This document shows positions 1 to 8,991 of a DNA stretch of 64,000 bases, piece after piece. The number at the start of each line of letters is the position of its first letter. Position 1 is the stretch's first letter. Origin of the DNA: REEB95 sp963762425 (lineage in GTDB: Bacteria > Pseudomonadota > Alphaproteobacteria > ATCC43930 > CGMCC-115725). The notes below the pieces were generated by a model. It was not told the DNA's origin. It searched no databases and saw nothing but the letters and a program-made list of their open reading frames with translations. Both the position numbers and the translations under genes were made by a program. The DNA lies in NCBI GenBank assembly GCA_963762425.1, contig CAVXKY010000023.1:62001-126000 (forward strand), given 5' to 3'.

Positions 1-313
1 GTTCGACCGCGTGAATGCTCACCGCCGCATCGAGCTCGCCGCGGTTACAGCCGGTCTCGCAGGGATGATAGCAAACGCGGCCATGAACCGCCGGCATCGG
101 ATTGTCGTGGACCAGGACTTCCCACGCTTCGCGATATTTTCCGGCTTGAGCAAGCGCGAGCCAAGCCTGGATATTTTCGCCGGCTGGACAGCGATTGTTG
201 CAAGGCGGCAAGAGGTCGACATAGACCGGTTTTTGCGTTCGCACGGAACCGGCCCCTCGATGATGATGGGTCAGGTCCACCACTGGCGTCATATCGCTCG
301 GCTTGGCACACAT
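1..313 (-). CDS. GltD-like NAD(P)/FAD-dependent oxidoreductase, N-terminal part
   Basis: The reading frame is open from the ATG at 313 to the left edge, so only the first 104 residues are present and the C-terminus lies outside the window. The visible part holds the cysteine-rich N-terminal Fe-S domain of the glutamate synthase small-subunit family: CNNRCPAGEN near residue 45, then CYHPCETGCNRGELD near residue 85. Such proteins pass electrons between NAD(P)H and a partner through FAD and two 4Fe-4S clusters. A GGAG motif precedes the ATG. It follows cstA-ybdD on the same strand, 66 bases downstream of ybdD. The true partner (glutamate synthase, a 2-oxoacid:ferredoxin oxidoreductase or another) cannot be told from this fragment. 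Confidence 0.75.
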   Translation of the reverse strand, partial: MCAKPSDMTPVVDLTHHHRGAGSVRTQKPVYVDLLPPCNNRCPAGENIQAWLALAQAGKYREAWEVLVHDNPMPAVHGRVCYHPCETGCNRGELDAAVSIHAVE

Positions 314-379
314 ATGCACTAACTCCATCGGCTCTGCGCCGATTGGGACGAGGCTGAGCAGGCCTCATCCCAGACGTCG

Positions 380-580
380 TCAACAGCAACCCTTGAAACG
401 GCCTTTCTCGACCGCGTAACGCGCGTTCTGACGTTCACGAAAGAACTCGACGTAGGTCATGATCGGCTCTTCCGGGTGGTGCGCCTTGCGGTGCGCCACG
501 TAGGTGTCGTAATCGGGAACGCCGACCATGAGGCGGGCGGTCCTTACCGCCCAGCCCCACACGATCTTGATCTTAGTCAT
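380..580 (-). CDS. YbdD/YjiX family small protein
   Basis: A 66-residue protein with the family core: WGW near the N-terminus, VGVPDYDTYVAHR in the middle, and a cysteine-ended tail. YbdD/YjiX proteins are nearly always encoded directly after a CstA-type transporter, and that is the case here. Its ATG overlaps the last eight bases of cstA (ATGACTAA), so translation is probably coupled. Longer upstream starts in this frame would run back into cstA and are rejected. The family is linked to pyruvate or peptide uptake through CstA/BtsT carriers, but its molecular role is unknown. Confidence 0.85.
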   Translation of the reverse strand: MTKIKIVWGWAVRTARLMVGVPDYDTYVAHRKAHHPEEPIMTYVEFFRERQNARYAVEKGRFKGCC

Positions 581-2637
581 CACCAGCCACCGCGCCGGCC
601 GCGCCGCCGATCTCATGAGTGGTGCTCTTCGGAGTGCCCAACGCCTTGCGGATATCGAAGAAGGCATAGATCACCACGATCACGACAATCGCCACCGACA
701 AGCCCGCGAGAGAGGCATCGAGATAGTCGTTGAAGATGACGCGGTTCATTTCGGCAAGCGACTTGGCAGGCGCCAGCACCTGGTTGGCCGCCACCGCGTT
801 GCCGAACTTGAGCGCATGGCTGACGAAGCCAACCGCCGGATTCGGATCGAATACTTTCTCCAGACCGGCCGTCACGGTGCAGATGACCAGCCACGCCGTC
901 GGCAGGATGGTGACCCAGGCGAAGCGTTCGCGCTTCATTTTGAAGAGCACGACGGTGCAGAGGGTGAGCGCGATCGCCGCCAGCATCTGATTGGTGGCGC
1001 CGAAGAGCGGCCACATGGTCCAGATGCCGCCATAGGGATCGATGACGCCCGCATAGAGCAGATACCCCCACAGCACGCAGGCCAGGGCCGAGCCGATGAC
1101 GTTGTTCGCCCACGACTTGGTTTCCTTGAACGCGGGAATCGCGTTGCCGACGAAATCCTGGATCATGAAGCGGCAGACGCGCGTACCGGCGTCGACCGTC
1201 GTCAGGATGAACAGCGCCTCGAACAGGATGGCGAAGTGGTACCAGATGCCCATCAGCGCCCTGCCCCCGAGGAAGCTCGACAAGATGGTTGCCATGCCAA
1301 CGGCAAGGGTCGGCGCGCCGCCGGTGCGCGAGAGAATGCTGGTCTCGCCAACATCATGCGCGATCTGAGTCAGCATGTCGGGAGTTACCGTAAAGCCCCA
1401 CGTGGTGACGACTTGAGCCGCCGAATCGGCAGTGGTGCCGATGAGGCCGGCCGAACTGTTCATGGCGAAGTAGACGCCCGGATGGATCACCGAAGCGCCG
1501 ATCATGGCCATGATGGCGACGAAGGACTCCATCAGCATGCCGCCATAGCCGATGAAGGCGATCTGGTTCTCGTTCTCGATCATCTTGGGCGTGGTGCCCG
1601 ACGCGATCAGCGAATGCCAGCCCGACACCGAGCCGCAGGCGATGGTGATGAACAGGAACGGGAACAGGCTGCCTGCCCAGACCGGGCCGGTGCCGTCGAC
1701 GAACTTCGTCAAAGCCGGCATCTGCAAATCGGGACGGACAATGATGACGCCGATTGCCAGCAGCGCGATGGCGCCGATCTTGAGGAAAGTGGATAGATAG
1801 TCGCGCGGCGCTAACAAGCAGCCACACCGGCAACACCGAGGCAACGAAGCCGTAGCCGATGATGATCAGCGCCAGCGACGTGCCGGGAAGGTTGAAATAG
1901 ACCGCGAGATCCGGCGTCTCGGACACCGTCCGCCCGTAGATCAGCGCCGCCAGGAGCAATACCGCGCCGATGATCGACATCTCGGCGATGCGGCCCGGCC
2001 GGATGAAGCGGCTGTAGACGCCCATGAGGAGCGCGATCGGAAGAGTGCAGAACACGGTGAAGGTGCCCCAGGGACTGCCCTTCAAGGCGTTGACCACGAC
2101 CAGCGCCAGGACCGAGAGAATGATGACGCAGATGAGCAGAATGCCGATGCCGGCGATGGTGCCGGCGACAGGGCCCATTTCGGAGCGGATCATGTCGCCA
2201 AGCGAACGGCCGTCGCGCCGCGTCGACAGGAACAGGACGGTCATGTCCTGCACCGCGCCCGCGAATACGACGCCGGCCAGAATCCAGAGCGTGCCAGGCA
2301 GATAGCCCATCTGCGCGGCCAGCACCGGACCGACTAGCGGACCCGCGCCGGCGATCGCCGCGAAATGATGTCCATAGAGCACGTAGCGGTTGGTGGGCAC
2401 GTAATCGAGGCCGTCATTGCGGCGGACGGCCGGGGTCTGCCGTGCCGCGTTGACGCCAAGCACCTTGTTGGCGATGAAGAGGCCATAGAAGCGATAGGCG
2501 ATGAAATAGATGCACACCGCCGCGATAACGAGCCACGCGGCATTGACAGGCTCACCACGTGTGAGAGCGACGACCCCGAACGAAACCGCACCGAGTAGGA
2601 CGATGGCTGCCCACAGCAATTTGTTCTGAATCGTCAT
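573..2637 (-). CDS. cstA: CstA-type carbon starvation transporter (one frameshift)
   Basis: Polytopic inner-membrane transporter of the CstA/BtsT family, which imports pyruvate or peptides. The N-terminal half (MTIQNK start, then YVPTNRYVLYGHHFAAIAGAGPLVGP, the family hallmark) and the C-terminal half (CGSVSGWHSLIASGTTPKMI, then SGWHSL-type helices to the end) lie in two frames. They join at about 1813-1816, where PVWLL should run into APRDYL and one extra base sits in a CTTG context. The combined length of about 687 residues is normal for the family, so I treat the break as a probable sequence error. The start at 2637 has a GAGGAG ribosome site. An FNR-like box lies 82 bases upstream, with a TAAAAT -10 correctly spaced from it. 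Confidence 0.85.
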
Positions 2638-2718
2638 GGCTTGCTCCTCAGGCCGATTCAACGCCTCTTCTGGTTCTAGCGGTGATTGAAATTTTAAGAG
2701 TGACAACACCAGGCGTCA

Positions 2719-2732
2719 TTGATCTGGATCAA
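2719..2732 (-). promoter_or_regulatory. FNR/Anr-like box of cstA
   Basis: TTGATCTGGATCAA is a perfect match to TTGAT-N4-ATCAA, the FNR/Anr/FixK-type site. Placed at -41.5, it predicts a start near 2684 and a -10 hexamer at 2691-2696, which on the minus strand reads TAAAAT. This is class II activator geometry. Confidence 0.7.
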
Positions 2733-3098
2733 GGTTGCAGGGATGCTCGTAACCCATCCGCTTGTTGCTGCGTTGCGATATGACAACGCGCTGGGCAATG
2801 GCGTTGCAGTCATCGGATTTCACAGTCTGACCTGGATCGCGGCAGGTGATGAATTCCTCCCCTATCATCGACTTCTCAAGGAGAGACGATTGTATGAACT
2901 ACGCATGCCCTTGAGCGCGAGACCGCTCTGCATCCGTGCGACGCAAAGAGCGGCAATGATCGAAAAATGACCAAGTTCAATGATCGTCCATCACTCGATA
3001 CGGAGCCGTGCCGCCGTCCAGGGTGCGACAAAAAATCCACGCCACTTCCACCGTATCTTGCGCTGCCAAGGCAATCCGATTGCCAAGATCGGGCGATT

Positions 3099-3112
3099 TT
3101 GACCTGGATCAG
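3099..3112 (+). promoter_or_regulatory. FNR/Anr-like box of the 3174 cytochrome gene
   Basis: TTGACCTGGATCAG matches 8 of 10 conserved positions. A TGTAAT hexamer at 3136-3141 is placed as a -10 for class II activation. The gene starts 61 bases after the box. Confidence 0.55.
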
Positions 3113-3173
3113 GGAATGGATTGGCGATAGGGTTTTGTAATTACGTTGAATTTTTTGGGGAGGAGGACGGCGC

Positions 3174-3590
3174 ATGAAACCACGCAATCGTAGACTCGTC
3201 GGCTTGGCCGCCTCGGCCTCCGGTGTCTTCGCGATCGCCGTCCTGGTGTCGGCGCCGACGTGGCAGGCCTGCGCCGCCGGACCCGAACCGATGAGCTATG
3301 CCGAGGATGTCGCGCCGATCTTCAAAGGCCGCTGCGTATCCTGCCACCAACCAGGCGGCGAGGGATTCGAGAAAAGCGGTCTCGATCTCTCGACCTATGC
3401 TGGTCTGATGAAGGGCACCAAATTCGGCCCCGTGGTCATTCCAGGCAGTCCCGAAACCAGCAACCTGATTTGGCTGCTCGAATGGCGCGCTTCGCCCGAG
3501 CTGCGCATGCCGCACGGCAAGAAGCAGCTCTCGACCTGCGACCGCACCGCAATCTACACCTGGATCCGCCAGGGCGCCAAAGACAACTGA
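3174..3590 (+). CDS. Periplasmic monoheme cytochrome c (PSCyt1-like)
   Basis: A 138-residue protein with a signal peptide (hydrophobic stretch 11-27, cleavage near 35) and one haem motif, CVSCH at residues 54-58, following the SYAEDVAPIFKGRC arrangement of planctomycete-type cytochrome c domains. LRMPHGKKQLS supplies a likely distal Met region. The ribosome site is GGGGAGGAGG. It probably carries single electrons in the periplasm. It converges with the c5-like gene at 3628 and has its own FNR-like promoter. The electron partner is not shown by the sequence. Confidence 0.85.
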   Translation: MKPRNRRLVGLAASASGVFAIAVLVSAPTWQACAAGPEPMSYAEDVAPIFKGRCVSCHQPGGEGFEKSGLDLSTYAGLMKGTKFGPVVIPGSPETSNLIWLLEWRASPELRMPHGKKQLSTCDRTAIYTWIRQGAKDN

Positions 3591-3627
3591 TCGGGCCGGC
3601 GCAAGAGGCGGATTGCGGCGCCGAACG

Positions 3628-3927
3628 CTACTGCGATTTGCTTACGATGTATTCGACCGCAGCCTTGATGTCGTCGTCGGACAGGCCCGGCTTCCCGCCG
3701 CGAGCCGGCATGGCGCCCTTGCCCTTGATGACGCTGGCAACCAGCGCGTCAGTGCCCTGCTTGATCCGCGGCGCCCACGCGTCCTTATCACTGATCTTCG
3801 GTGCCATATTGTTGTGGCACATGGCGCAGTTGGCGTTATAGACCGCCGCGCCGTCGGCAAACGCCGGCGCCGTTCCCGCCGCGATCAAGACCGCCGCTAG
3901 GACATATCCGCTAATGGGAAGTTTCAT
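3628..3927 (-). CDS. Cytochrome c5-like monoheme cytochrome, copy 1
   Basis: A 99-residue exported cytochrome. MKLP starts a signal peptide cleaved near AFA-DG, followed by CAMCHNNM and a GMPARGG-type Met-ligand loop (AMPARGG), then the LSDDDIKAAVEYI helix typical of c5/c551 folds. An upstream in-frame ATG exists, but AAGGAG sits just before the ATG at 3927. It is nearly identical to the gene at 10348-10647, including the leader and ribosome site, so one arose by recent duplication. An FNR-like box lies 64 bases upstream. It is likely a small soluble shuttle between inner-membrane and outer-membrane cytochromes. Confidence 0.9.
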   Translation of the reverse strand: MKLPISGYVLAAVLIAAGTAPAFADGAAVYNANCAMCHNNMAPKISDKDAWAPRIKQGTDALVASVIKGKGAMPARGGKPGLSDDDIKAAVEYIVSKSQ

Positions 3928-3990
3928 GGTGTGCTCCTTGGTTGTCTCGTTCCTGCCGGCGTGAGTGAATTTCATTCATATTAGACTGCG

Positions 3991-4004
3991 TTGATCTCGA
4001 TCAA
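3991..4004 (-). promoter_or_regulatory. FNR/Anr-like box of c5-like copy 1
   Basis: TTGATCTCGATCAA is a perfect TTGAT-N4-ATCAA palindrome, 64 bases upstream of the ATG at 3927. The spacing from box to start is almost the same as for the 3174 and 17988 genes. Confidence 0.65.
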
Positions 4005-4336
4005 GGCCAAAACATAATACAACATAAGATCGGTTTGACCATATGGCTGACCATACGCACGATCAAGGGCACGGAGCACGCTGTCGGCGCTATTCTCGTT
4101 TTGTCTGATACCCCAAATAGGGTTGTTCAGAGTGATTCCTTGTTGGAAACGCTCTAATCGAATAAACAAGTCTTTACGCTTTCTCGCCAGGACCGCTACA
4201 CCGGGACGGAGCAGTCATGCGGGAGACATGGATCAATGACTTGTATGCGAAGCTTGCGAAAGGTATACGGGTGCCGTTCGCTGAGCCCGTCTCAATACGT
4301 TGTTGGGTCTTATCCGCAAATTGGCGTCTTGGGGAG

Positions 4337-5629
4337 ATGATGAAGAACTCGACCTCTCGTATGGAGACCGTCACGCGCTCCGGGATTGTCATGTCGTGGT
4401 TCGGCGCACGTTTCTCCCACGCGGCCTCGGTCATTGCGGCAGGCGGGCTTGCAATCTTGTTCGGGATGGGCGGTTCCTCGGCCGCACTCGCGCAAGGAGC
4501 GGCAACCCAGGCCGGTAGCGATGATGAGCTTCGCCCCCTCTATGCCAATGCGATGGATGTTGAAGAAGGCAAGCACCTCGCCCAGACCGCCTGCGCGAGC
4601 TGTCACGGCGCGGCGGGCGCCAGCGTGACCGCGGGCGTGCCCAATTTGGCTGGCCAGCGCTCCGTCTATCTCTACCACGAGCTGCGCGCCTACATATCGG
4701 GTGCCCGCGACAACAACGCCATGAACGGTGCCGTCAAGTTCCTCAGCGCCGATGCGCTGATCAATGTGTCTGCGTACTATGCCAGTTTGGATTCCGCTCA
4801 ACCGACTGCGGCGAGCAATGCCAAAGGCGAACCCGACCCGGTGCAAGCCGGCAAAACCGCTGCGGCCGTCTGCGCCGGTTGCCATGGCGAAATCGGCATC
4901 AGCAAGACATCCGGCATACCGAGCCTTGTCGGGCTGGATCCGAAATACCTCGTCACGGCCATGGCCGCCTACAAGGGCGGCCAGCGGAAGAACGACACCA
5001 TGAAGGCCATGATCGCGCCGGTGGCCGAAGCCAATCTGAACAACATCGCACTGTTCTATGCGCTGCAAAAGCCGGAGCGGGCGCAAACCGCTGCCGCAGG
5101 TAACCCGACGTCAGGCCAGACGCTCTCGACCGTTTGCGCCGGCTGCCACGGCGCCCAAGGTATCAGCGGTAATCCCGCGACGCCAAGCTTGGCCGGCCAA
5201 GACGCCCAGTACCTGGCCGCGGCGCTGCACGGCTATAAGGACGGCTCGCGCAGCGACGCAACGATGAAGGGCCTGGCGGGGGGACTCGATGACACCACCA
5301 TCAAGAACCTGGCAGCCTATTATGCGAGCCTGCAGCCGCAGCCACTGAATGTACGCAAGCCGCTGACCGCCGCCCAATGGGCTGAGAGATGCGACCGCTG
5401 CCACGGCGTCAACGGCAACAGCACCAATCCGCGCTTGCCGGCTCTGGCCGCTCAGCGCCGGGACTATCTGCAAAAGGTGTTGGAAGCCTATCGGTCGGGC
5501 GCGCGCCGGAGCCCGGAGATGGCGGCAATGGCCGATGCGCTGTCGGAGGACGATATCAAGAACCTCGCGGCATACTACGCGCGCCAGAAACCTCGGGCCA
5601 TCATCTACGTGCCTATGCCAACCCGATAA
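4337..5629 (+). CDS. Tetraheme cytochrome c made of four c4-type modules
   Basis: About 430 residues: a signal peptide ending near ALAQG, then four tandem c4/c553-like domains with haem motifs CASCH, CAGCH, CAGCH and CDRCH. Each is followed by a PxLAGQ-like stretch, a YL..AL..Y..G helix and an xxNLAAYYAxxP end. Classical c4 has two such domains, so this is a doubled form. A second, frameshifted tetraheme c4-like gene lies at 10735-11884. The start is uncertain: ATGATG at 4337/4340 follows GGGGAG closely, and an upstream frame runs from 4217. It probably acts as a periplasmic electron wire or capacitor between membrane complexes. Confidence 0.85.
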   Translation: MMKNSTSRMETVTRSGIVMSWFGARFSHAASVIAAGGLAILFGMGGSSAALAQGAATQAGSDDELRPLYANAMDVEEGKHLAQTACASCHGAAGASVTAGVPNLAGQRSVYLYHELRAYISGARDNNAMNGAVKFLSADALINVSAYYASLDSAQPTAASNAKGEPDPVQAGKTAAAVCAGCHGEIGISKTSGIPSLVGLDPKYLVTAMAAYKGGQRKNDTMKAMIAPVAEANLNNIALFYALQKPERAQTAAAGNPTSGQTLSTVCAGCHGAQGISGNPATPSLAGQDAQYLAAALHGYKDGSRSDATMKGLAGGLDDTTIKNLAAYYASLQPQPLNVRKPLTAAQWAERCDRCHGVNGNSTNPRLPALAAQRRDYLQKVLEAYRSGARRSPEMAAMADALSEDDIKNLAAYYARQKPRAIIYVPMPTR

Positions 5630-5859
5630 GCGACAGATGATGAAAAGTCAGGCCGGCAAGCTCAGCGCCGAGGATATGGAAAATCTGGCCGCTATTATGT
5701 TATGCGTCGATTTATGTTATGCGTCGATCAAGTAAGGTCGGGGCAGTAACCGCGGTGTCCCGGCGTGTGCCGCAAGTTTCATCGCGCCGGAATCGCAGCA
5801 CCGTGACGCGGCGCCGCAGTGCCTGTCCGATCTGACCCGTTTGACCAAGGGAACCGACC
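5630..5859. other. Spacer with a vestigial cytochrome end
   Basis: No intact gene. Bases 5659-5700 can be read as KLSAEDMENLAA, the same helix that ends each c4 module of the gene just before, so this looks like the remnant of another module. It is followed directly by a 17-base tandem repeat at 5695-5728. Confidence 0.4.
5695..5728. repeat. Perfect 17-bp tandem duplication
   Basis: The unit TTATGTTATGCGTCGAT occurs twice without a gap, at 5695-5711 and 5712-5728. It lies in the spacer behind the tetraheme cytochrome gene. Confidence 0.9.
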
Positions 5860-6678
5860 ATGAATGATCCGATGAGACAGCCACCGTTGCATCGGATGTT
5901 TCATCATTATTCAGAGATGCCGTACAGCCTGCGCGTGTTGTTCACGGCAACACTGCTCGTGCTCGGGCTCGGCTACATGTTCGCGTTGATCTATATTTAT
6001 GATACCTACGCCGGGCGGGCCGGGGGAAACCCGCTGATGCTGTCCTATCAGGATGTCGTCGTCGGTTATAGCGGCAACGGACAGGGCTCGGTTCTTGAAT
6101 CAGCCTTGAATGGTCCGATGCGCGACATGCTGCCGCATGACGAGAGCGCCACCATCATCACCTGGCTGCGGAACGGCGCCATGCCCGAGGCGTTCGCAAG
6201 CAACGTCAAGCCGATCATCGAGAAGCGCTGCCTGGTTTGTCATGACGGCAGCAACCCGCATATCCCGAATTTGTCCAGCTTTGACAACGTGAAAAAGGTG
6301 ACTTCGGCGGATACCGGCCCCTCGATCGTTACGCTGATTCGCGTGTCGCACATCCACCTGTTCGGGATAACCTTCATCTTCTTCATCATGGGCCTGATGT
6401 TCAGCCACGCATATGTGCGGCCGGTATGGTTCAAGTGCGCCGCCATTGCGCTGCCATTCGTCGCCGAAGTGTCGGATATCAGTTCCTGGTATTTCGTCAG
6501 GCTGTTCCATCCGTTCGCCTGGGTCGTGATCGGCGGCGGCGCGATAATGGGAATGTGCTTCGGCTTCATGTGGGTGGTGACCATGTACCAACTGTGGTTC
6601 TCCAAGCCGCCGCGGGCGGTTCTGGAACGGTCTGGCGGCGACATTCCGACGCATCGATTGAGGGCGATGTCCGCTTAG
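5860..6678 (+). CDS. Membrane-anchored monoheme cytochrome c, about four TM helices
   Basis: A 272-residue integral membrane protein. One N-terminal helix (about 25-47) leads to a periplasmic stretch with CLVCH at residues 124-128, followed by three more hydrophobic segments (about 157-178, 184-203, 213-240). Histidines lie in and near these helices (HIHLFG, SHAY, FHPF), so b-type haem or quinone contact is conceivable. I do not recognise a named family. Its place between cytochrome genes suggests an electron-transfer role at the inner membrane. The start has an AAGGGA site upstream. Confidence 0.7.
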   Translation: MNDPMRQPPLHRMFHHYSEMPYSLRVLFTATLLVLGLGYMFALIYIYDTYAGRAGGNPLMLSYQDVVVGYSGNGQGSVLESALNGPMRDMLPHDESATIITWLRNGAMPEAFASNVKPIIEKRCLVCHDGSNPHIPNLSSFDNVKKVTSADTGPSIVTLIRVSHIHLFGITFIFFIMGLMFSHAYVRPVWFKCAAIALPFVAEVSDISSWYFVRLFHPFAWVVIGGGAIMGMCFGFMWVVTMYQLWFSKPPRAVLERSGGDIPTHRLRAMSA

Positions 6679-6909
6679 GCGATAGTCCGCTGGGGCGGGT
6701 CGTAGCCAGGACGTGGTGTAGGAGGCCATTGACCGGCCCGCGGGCGATCCAGAAGAAGGTGCTCGGTCTCGAGGATCCGGATTTACGGTTATCAGCTACA
6801 GCCTTGACCCTGTTTGCGAGCAAGGCTGCAGCAGAAGAGTTGAACTAGAAGTTGTTCCCGCGGATTAAAAGGCGATCGCCGCGTCGAAGTTCGCAAATAT
6901 GCGCCGCGC

Positions 6910-8109
6910 TCAATGCGACAATGCTTTCTTCGGATCTTGCCAGGGCGGGAACAGGCGAACCATAACCAACAACAGGACAAGCGGCGCAATCAGCACTGAG
7001 GCTGCGCCCAATACGCCTTCATGGTCGAAAAAGAGCCACGGAAAGGTCAGCAATCCCTTACCGGTCTTCGCGATCTCCTGCCCGCCGATGACCACGTTGA
7101 AGCGCATCATCATGACTTCAAACAACACCAGCAACGCGCTCATCGTAATGCCGAAGACCAGCGCGTTTCCCGTGGTGCGGCGCCAGAACATGAAAGAAAG
7201 CAAGAGGATCGGTATCACGGCGCCAATGGCTAATTGCAGGACGAAAAATGGAACGATGAGCGGGTCGGTTACGAACTCCGAGATCACGTCGATACCCTCG
7301 CGGCCCTTATAGATACAGAGCGCCGAATTCCACCAACTCCAACAAGAAGGTGAACATGACGAAGCCCCACAGCGTATAGCCCATGCCTTTTACACAAGCG
7401 ATGTCGACCGGAACCTTGCGCAACTTGCAGGACACGTACATAAAGAACGATCAATAGAGCGAGACACCGGAGATGATCGCCGAGAACAGAAAGATGAGCG
7501 GCATGAGATCGGACGACCACCATTCCCGGGACTTGAGAGAACCGAATAGAAACCCCACATAGCCATGCAGGCCGTGAGCGCGCGGGAATGCCGACGATGG
7601 CCAAGGCGAATATCCATTTCCGGTCGTATCGCTCATCGCCTTCTCGGAAAGATCGTAAGACCCGAGGGACAGCACGCTGATAAAACCACCCCAGCAGGCC
7701 CTTTCCGTTGTTGCGCCTGCTCGAACGATGTAAGGCCGGAACACGAACCAGGTTTCCACGTAACAATAAAATAATATAGAAGCCGGAAAAATAGCCGAAC
7801 ATGGCCATGGCGGAACTCCAATGCGGCGTGAACACGGCATTGAAGGCGCGCTCGGGATGACCGAGATGCAGCAGCAACGGCGTCGGCACGAACAGCATGC
7901 AGCACAACGAGGTCGAGCAAGGCGAAATGCGCGACCGGGCTTGAAGCTTGCTGTAGGCCGAACACCTGATAGAAGCTCGAAACAGTGAAAGCGCCGGCCA
8001 CCAGTCCGGTGAGATAGGGATAGACGACGATGAGAACGCCCCACGGGAAAACGGTCTCGTTGGGGTAAACGTAGCCGGTGAACGGTGCGGCCTGAAAAAG
8101 AGGTTCCAT
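6910..8109 (-). CDS. NrfD/PsrC-family quinone-interacting membrane subunit (many frameshifts)
   Basis: The locus reads as an NrfD/PsrC-type protein only when frames are joined. In order they give: an N-terminus FQAAPFTGYVYPNETVFPWG from the ATG at 8109; a PTPLLLHLGHPERAFN segment; FVFRPYIVR; WIFALAIVGIP; LHGYVGFLFGSLKSREWWSS; and a clean C-terminus ending WQDPKKALSH. I count at least five changes of frame between about 7,320 and 7,920. NrfD proteins have eight to ten helices and exchange electrons or protons with the quinone pool beside an Fe-S subunit. The start has AAGGAGG. It forms a module with the Fe-S and hexaheme genes upstream. It is either real decay or poor sequence; I favour the latter. 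Confidence 0.75.
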
Positions 8110-8950
8110 CAATCTCACCTCCTTGTCGAGGCCGACATAGAAGACGTTGGGGGCGTTGCCGGTCTCGGGTCTGAGCACCTCGACCCGATTGTTGTTGATG
8201 AACTGGCTGATCGGACTTTCCTTGTCGTTGCGATCGCCGAAGATGCGCGCACCGACCGGGCACACCTCGACGCAGGCCGGCAGCAATCCCTTGGTGATGC
8301 GGTGATAGCACCAGGTGCATTTGTCGGTAACCTTGAATTTCTCGTTGAAGAACCGCGCGCCGTAAGGGCAAGCCTGGACGCAGTACTGGCAACCGATGCA
8401 ATAGGTATGGTCGATCACGACCACGCCGTCGTCGGTCTTGTATGTCGCGCCGGTGGGGCACACTTGCACGCAGGCAGGATGGGTGCAGTGGTTGCACAGC
8501 TTGGGAACGAAGAACGCCTTGTCGACCTTCGCGTCCTTATAGCGATTGGCGAACCGATATTTCCCTTCCGAACCGGAGGCTGCGATGTTCACCGGATCGG
8601 CCTGGCTGTCGATGTGCGGCGTGTCCTCGCCTTCCAGATAGACATAACGCTCGACCCAGGTGCGGAAGTGATGGGCGTCGCGGGCGACGTCGTTTTCCGC
8701 CTTGCACGCCTCGACGCAGCGCAAGCAGCCGATGCATTTGGTGGCATCGACGCCGAAAGCCCAATGATGCTTGCTCCAGTCATAGCCCGGGATCGCCGGA
8801 ATCGGCGGCGGCGAGGCTCGCGGCGCCCGCTTCTCGCACGACGGCATTGGCCGCGATCGCCGTGCCACCACAGGCAAGGGCAGTCCGCAAAGGCCTGCAG
8901 GAAGCTCCTCCGCCCCCGTCGGCGCTCGGCTGTTCCTTGTCCTCCTCCAT
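8110..8950 (-). CDS. Four-cluster ferredoxin-like subunit with Tat signal (NrfC/DmsB/QrcC type)
   Basis: Cysteine motifs CIGCLRCVEACKAEND, CNHCTHPACVQVCPTG, CIGCQYCVQACPYGA and CTWCYHR...CVEVCPVGA fit four 4Fe-4S clusters, the layout of NrfC/DmsB/QrcC subunits. An RRSFLQAF twin-arginine signal is readable upstream in another frame, so the start is set at the ATG at 8950 (AGGAG before it) and two frame breaks lie in the N-terminal 60 residues. The frame runs into NrfD without a stop (DKEVRL-MEPLF). One fewer T would give an ATGATG stop/start overlap, so I infer separate proteins. It would wire the NrfD subunit to the hexaheme cytochrome. Confidence 0.8.
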
Positions 8951-8991
8951 TTGCAAACGCTCCTCGTGCCATAACCCCGTTCCCGTGCGTC

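Larger units (their letters stand above)
2638..3173. other. Divergent intergenic region, no gene
   Basis: This 536-base gap separates cstA (leftward) from a cytochrome gene (rightward). I see no credible coding sequence; short open frames here lack a ribosome site and family signatures. Its recognisable content is two FNR-like boxes, at 2719-2732 for cstA and at 3099-3112 for the cytochrome, each with a plausible -10 element on the correct side. Confidence 0.6.

Noticed and set aside
528..1796. A 422-codon open frame on the plus strand opposite cstA
   Set aside because: It is the antisense shadow of cstA in high-GC DNA; its sequence is rich in Arg, His and Asp without any fold signature.
2793..2808. 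A possible second -24/-12 promoter (GGGCAA-N5-TTGCA)
   Set aside because: The spacing is right but two conserved positions differ, and the next gene is about 370 bases away with its own FNR-like promoter.
3981..4169. A 62-codon minus-strand frame ahead of the c5-like gene
   Set aside because: It overlaps the FNR-like box, has no ribosome site and no recognisable sequence.
6679..6909. Possible small gene between the monoheme membrane protein and nrfD
   Set aside because: Short frames only, no family sequence; treated as an intergenic spacer.
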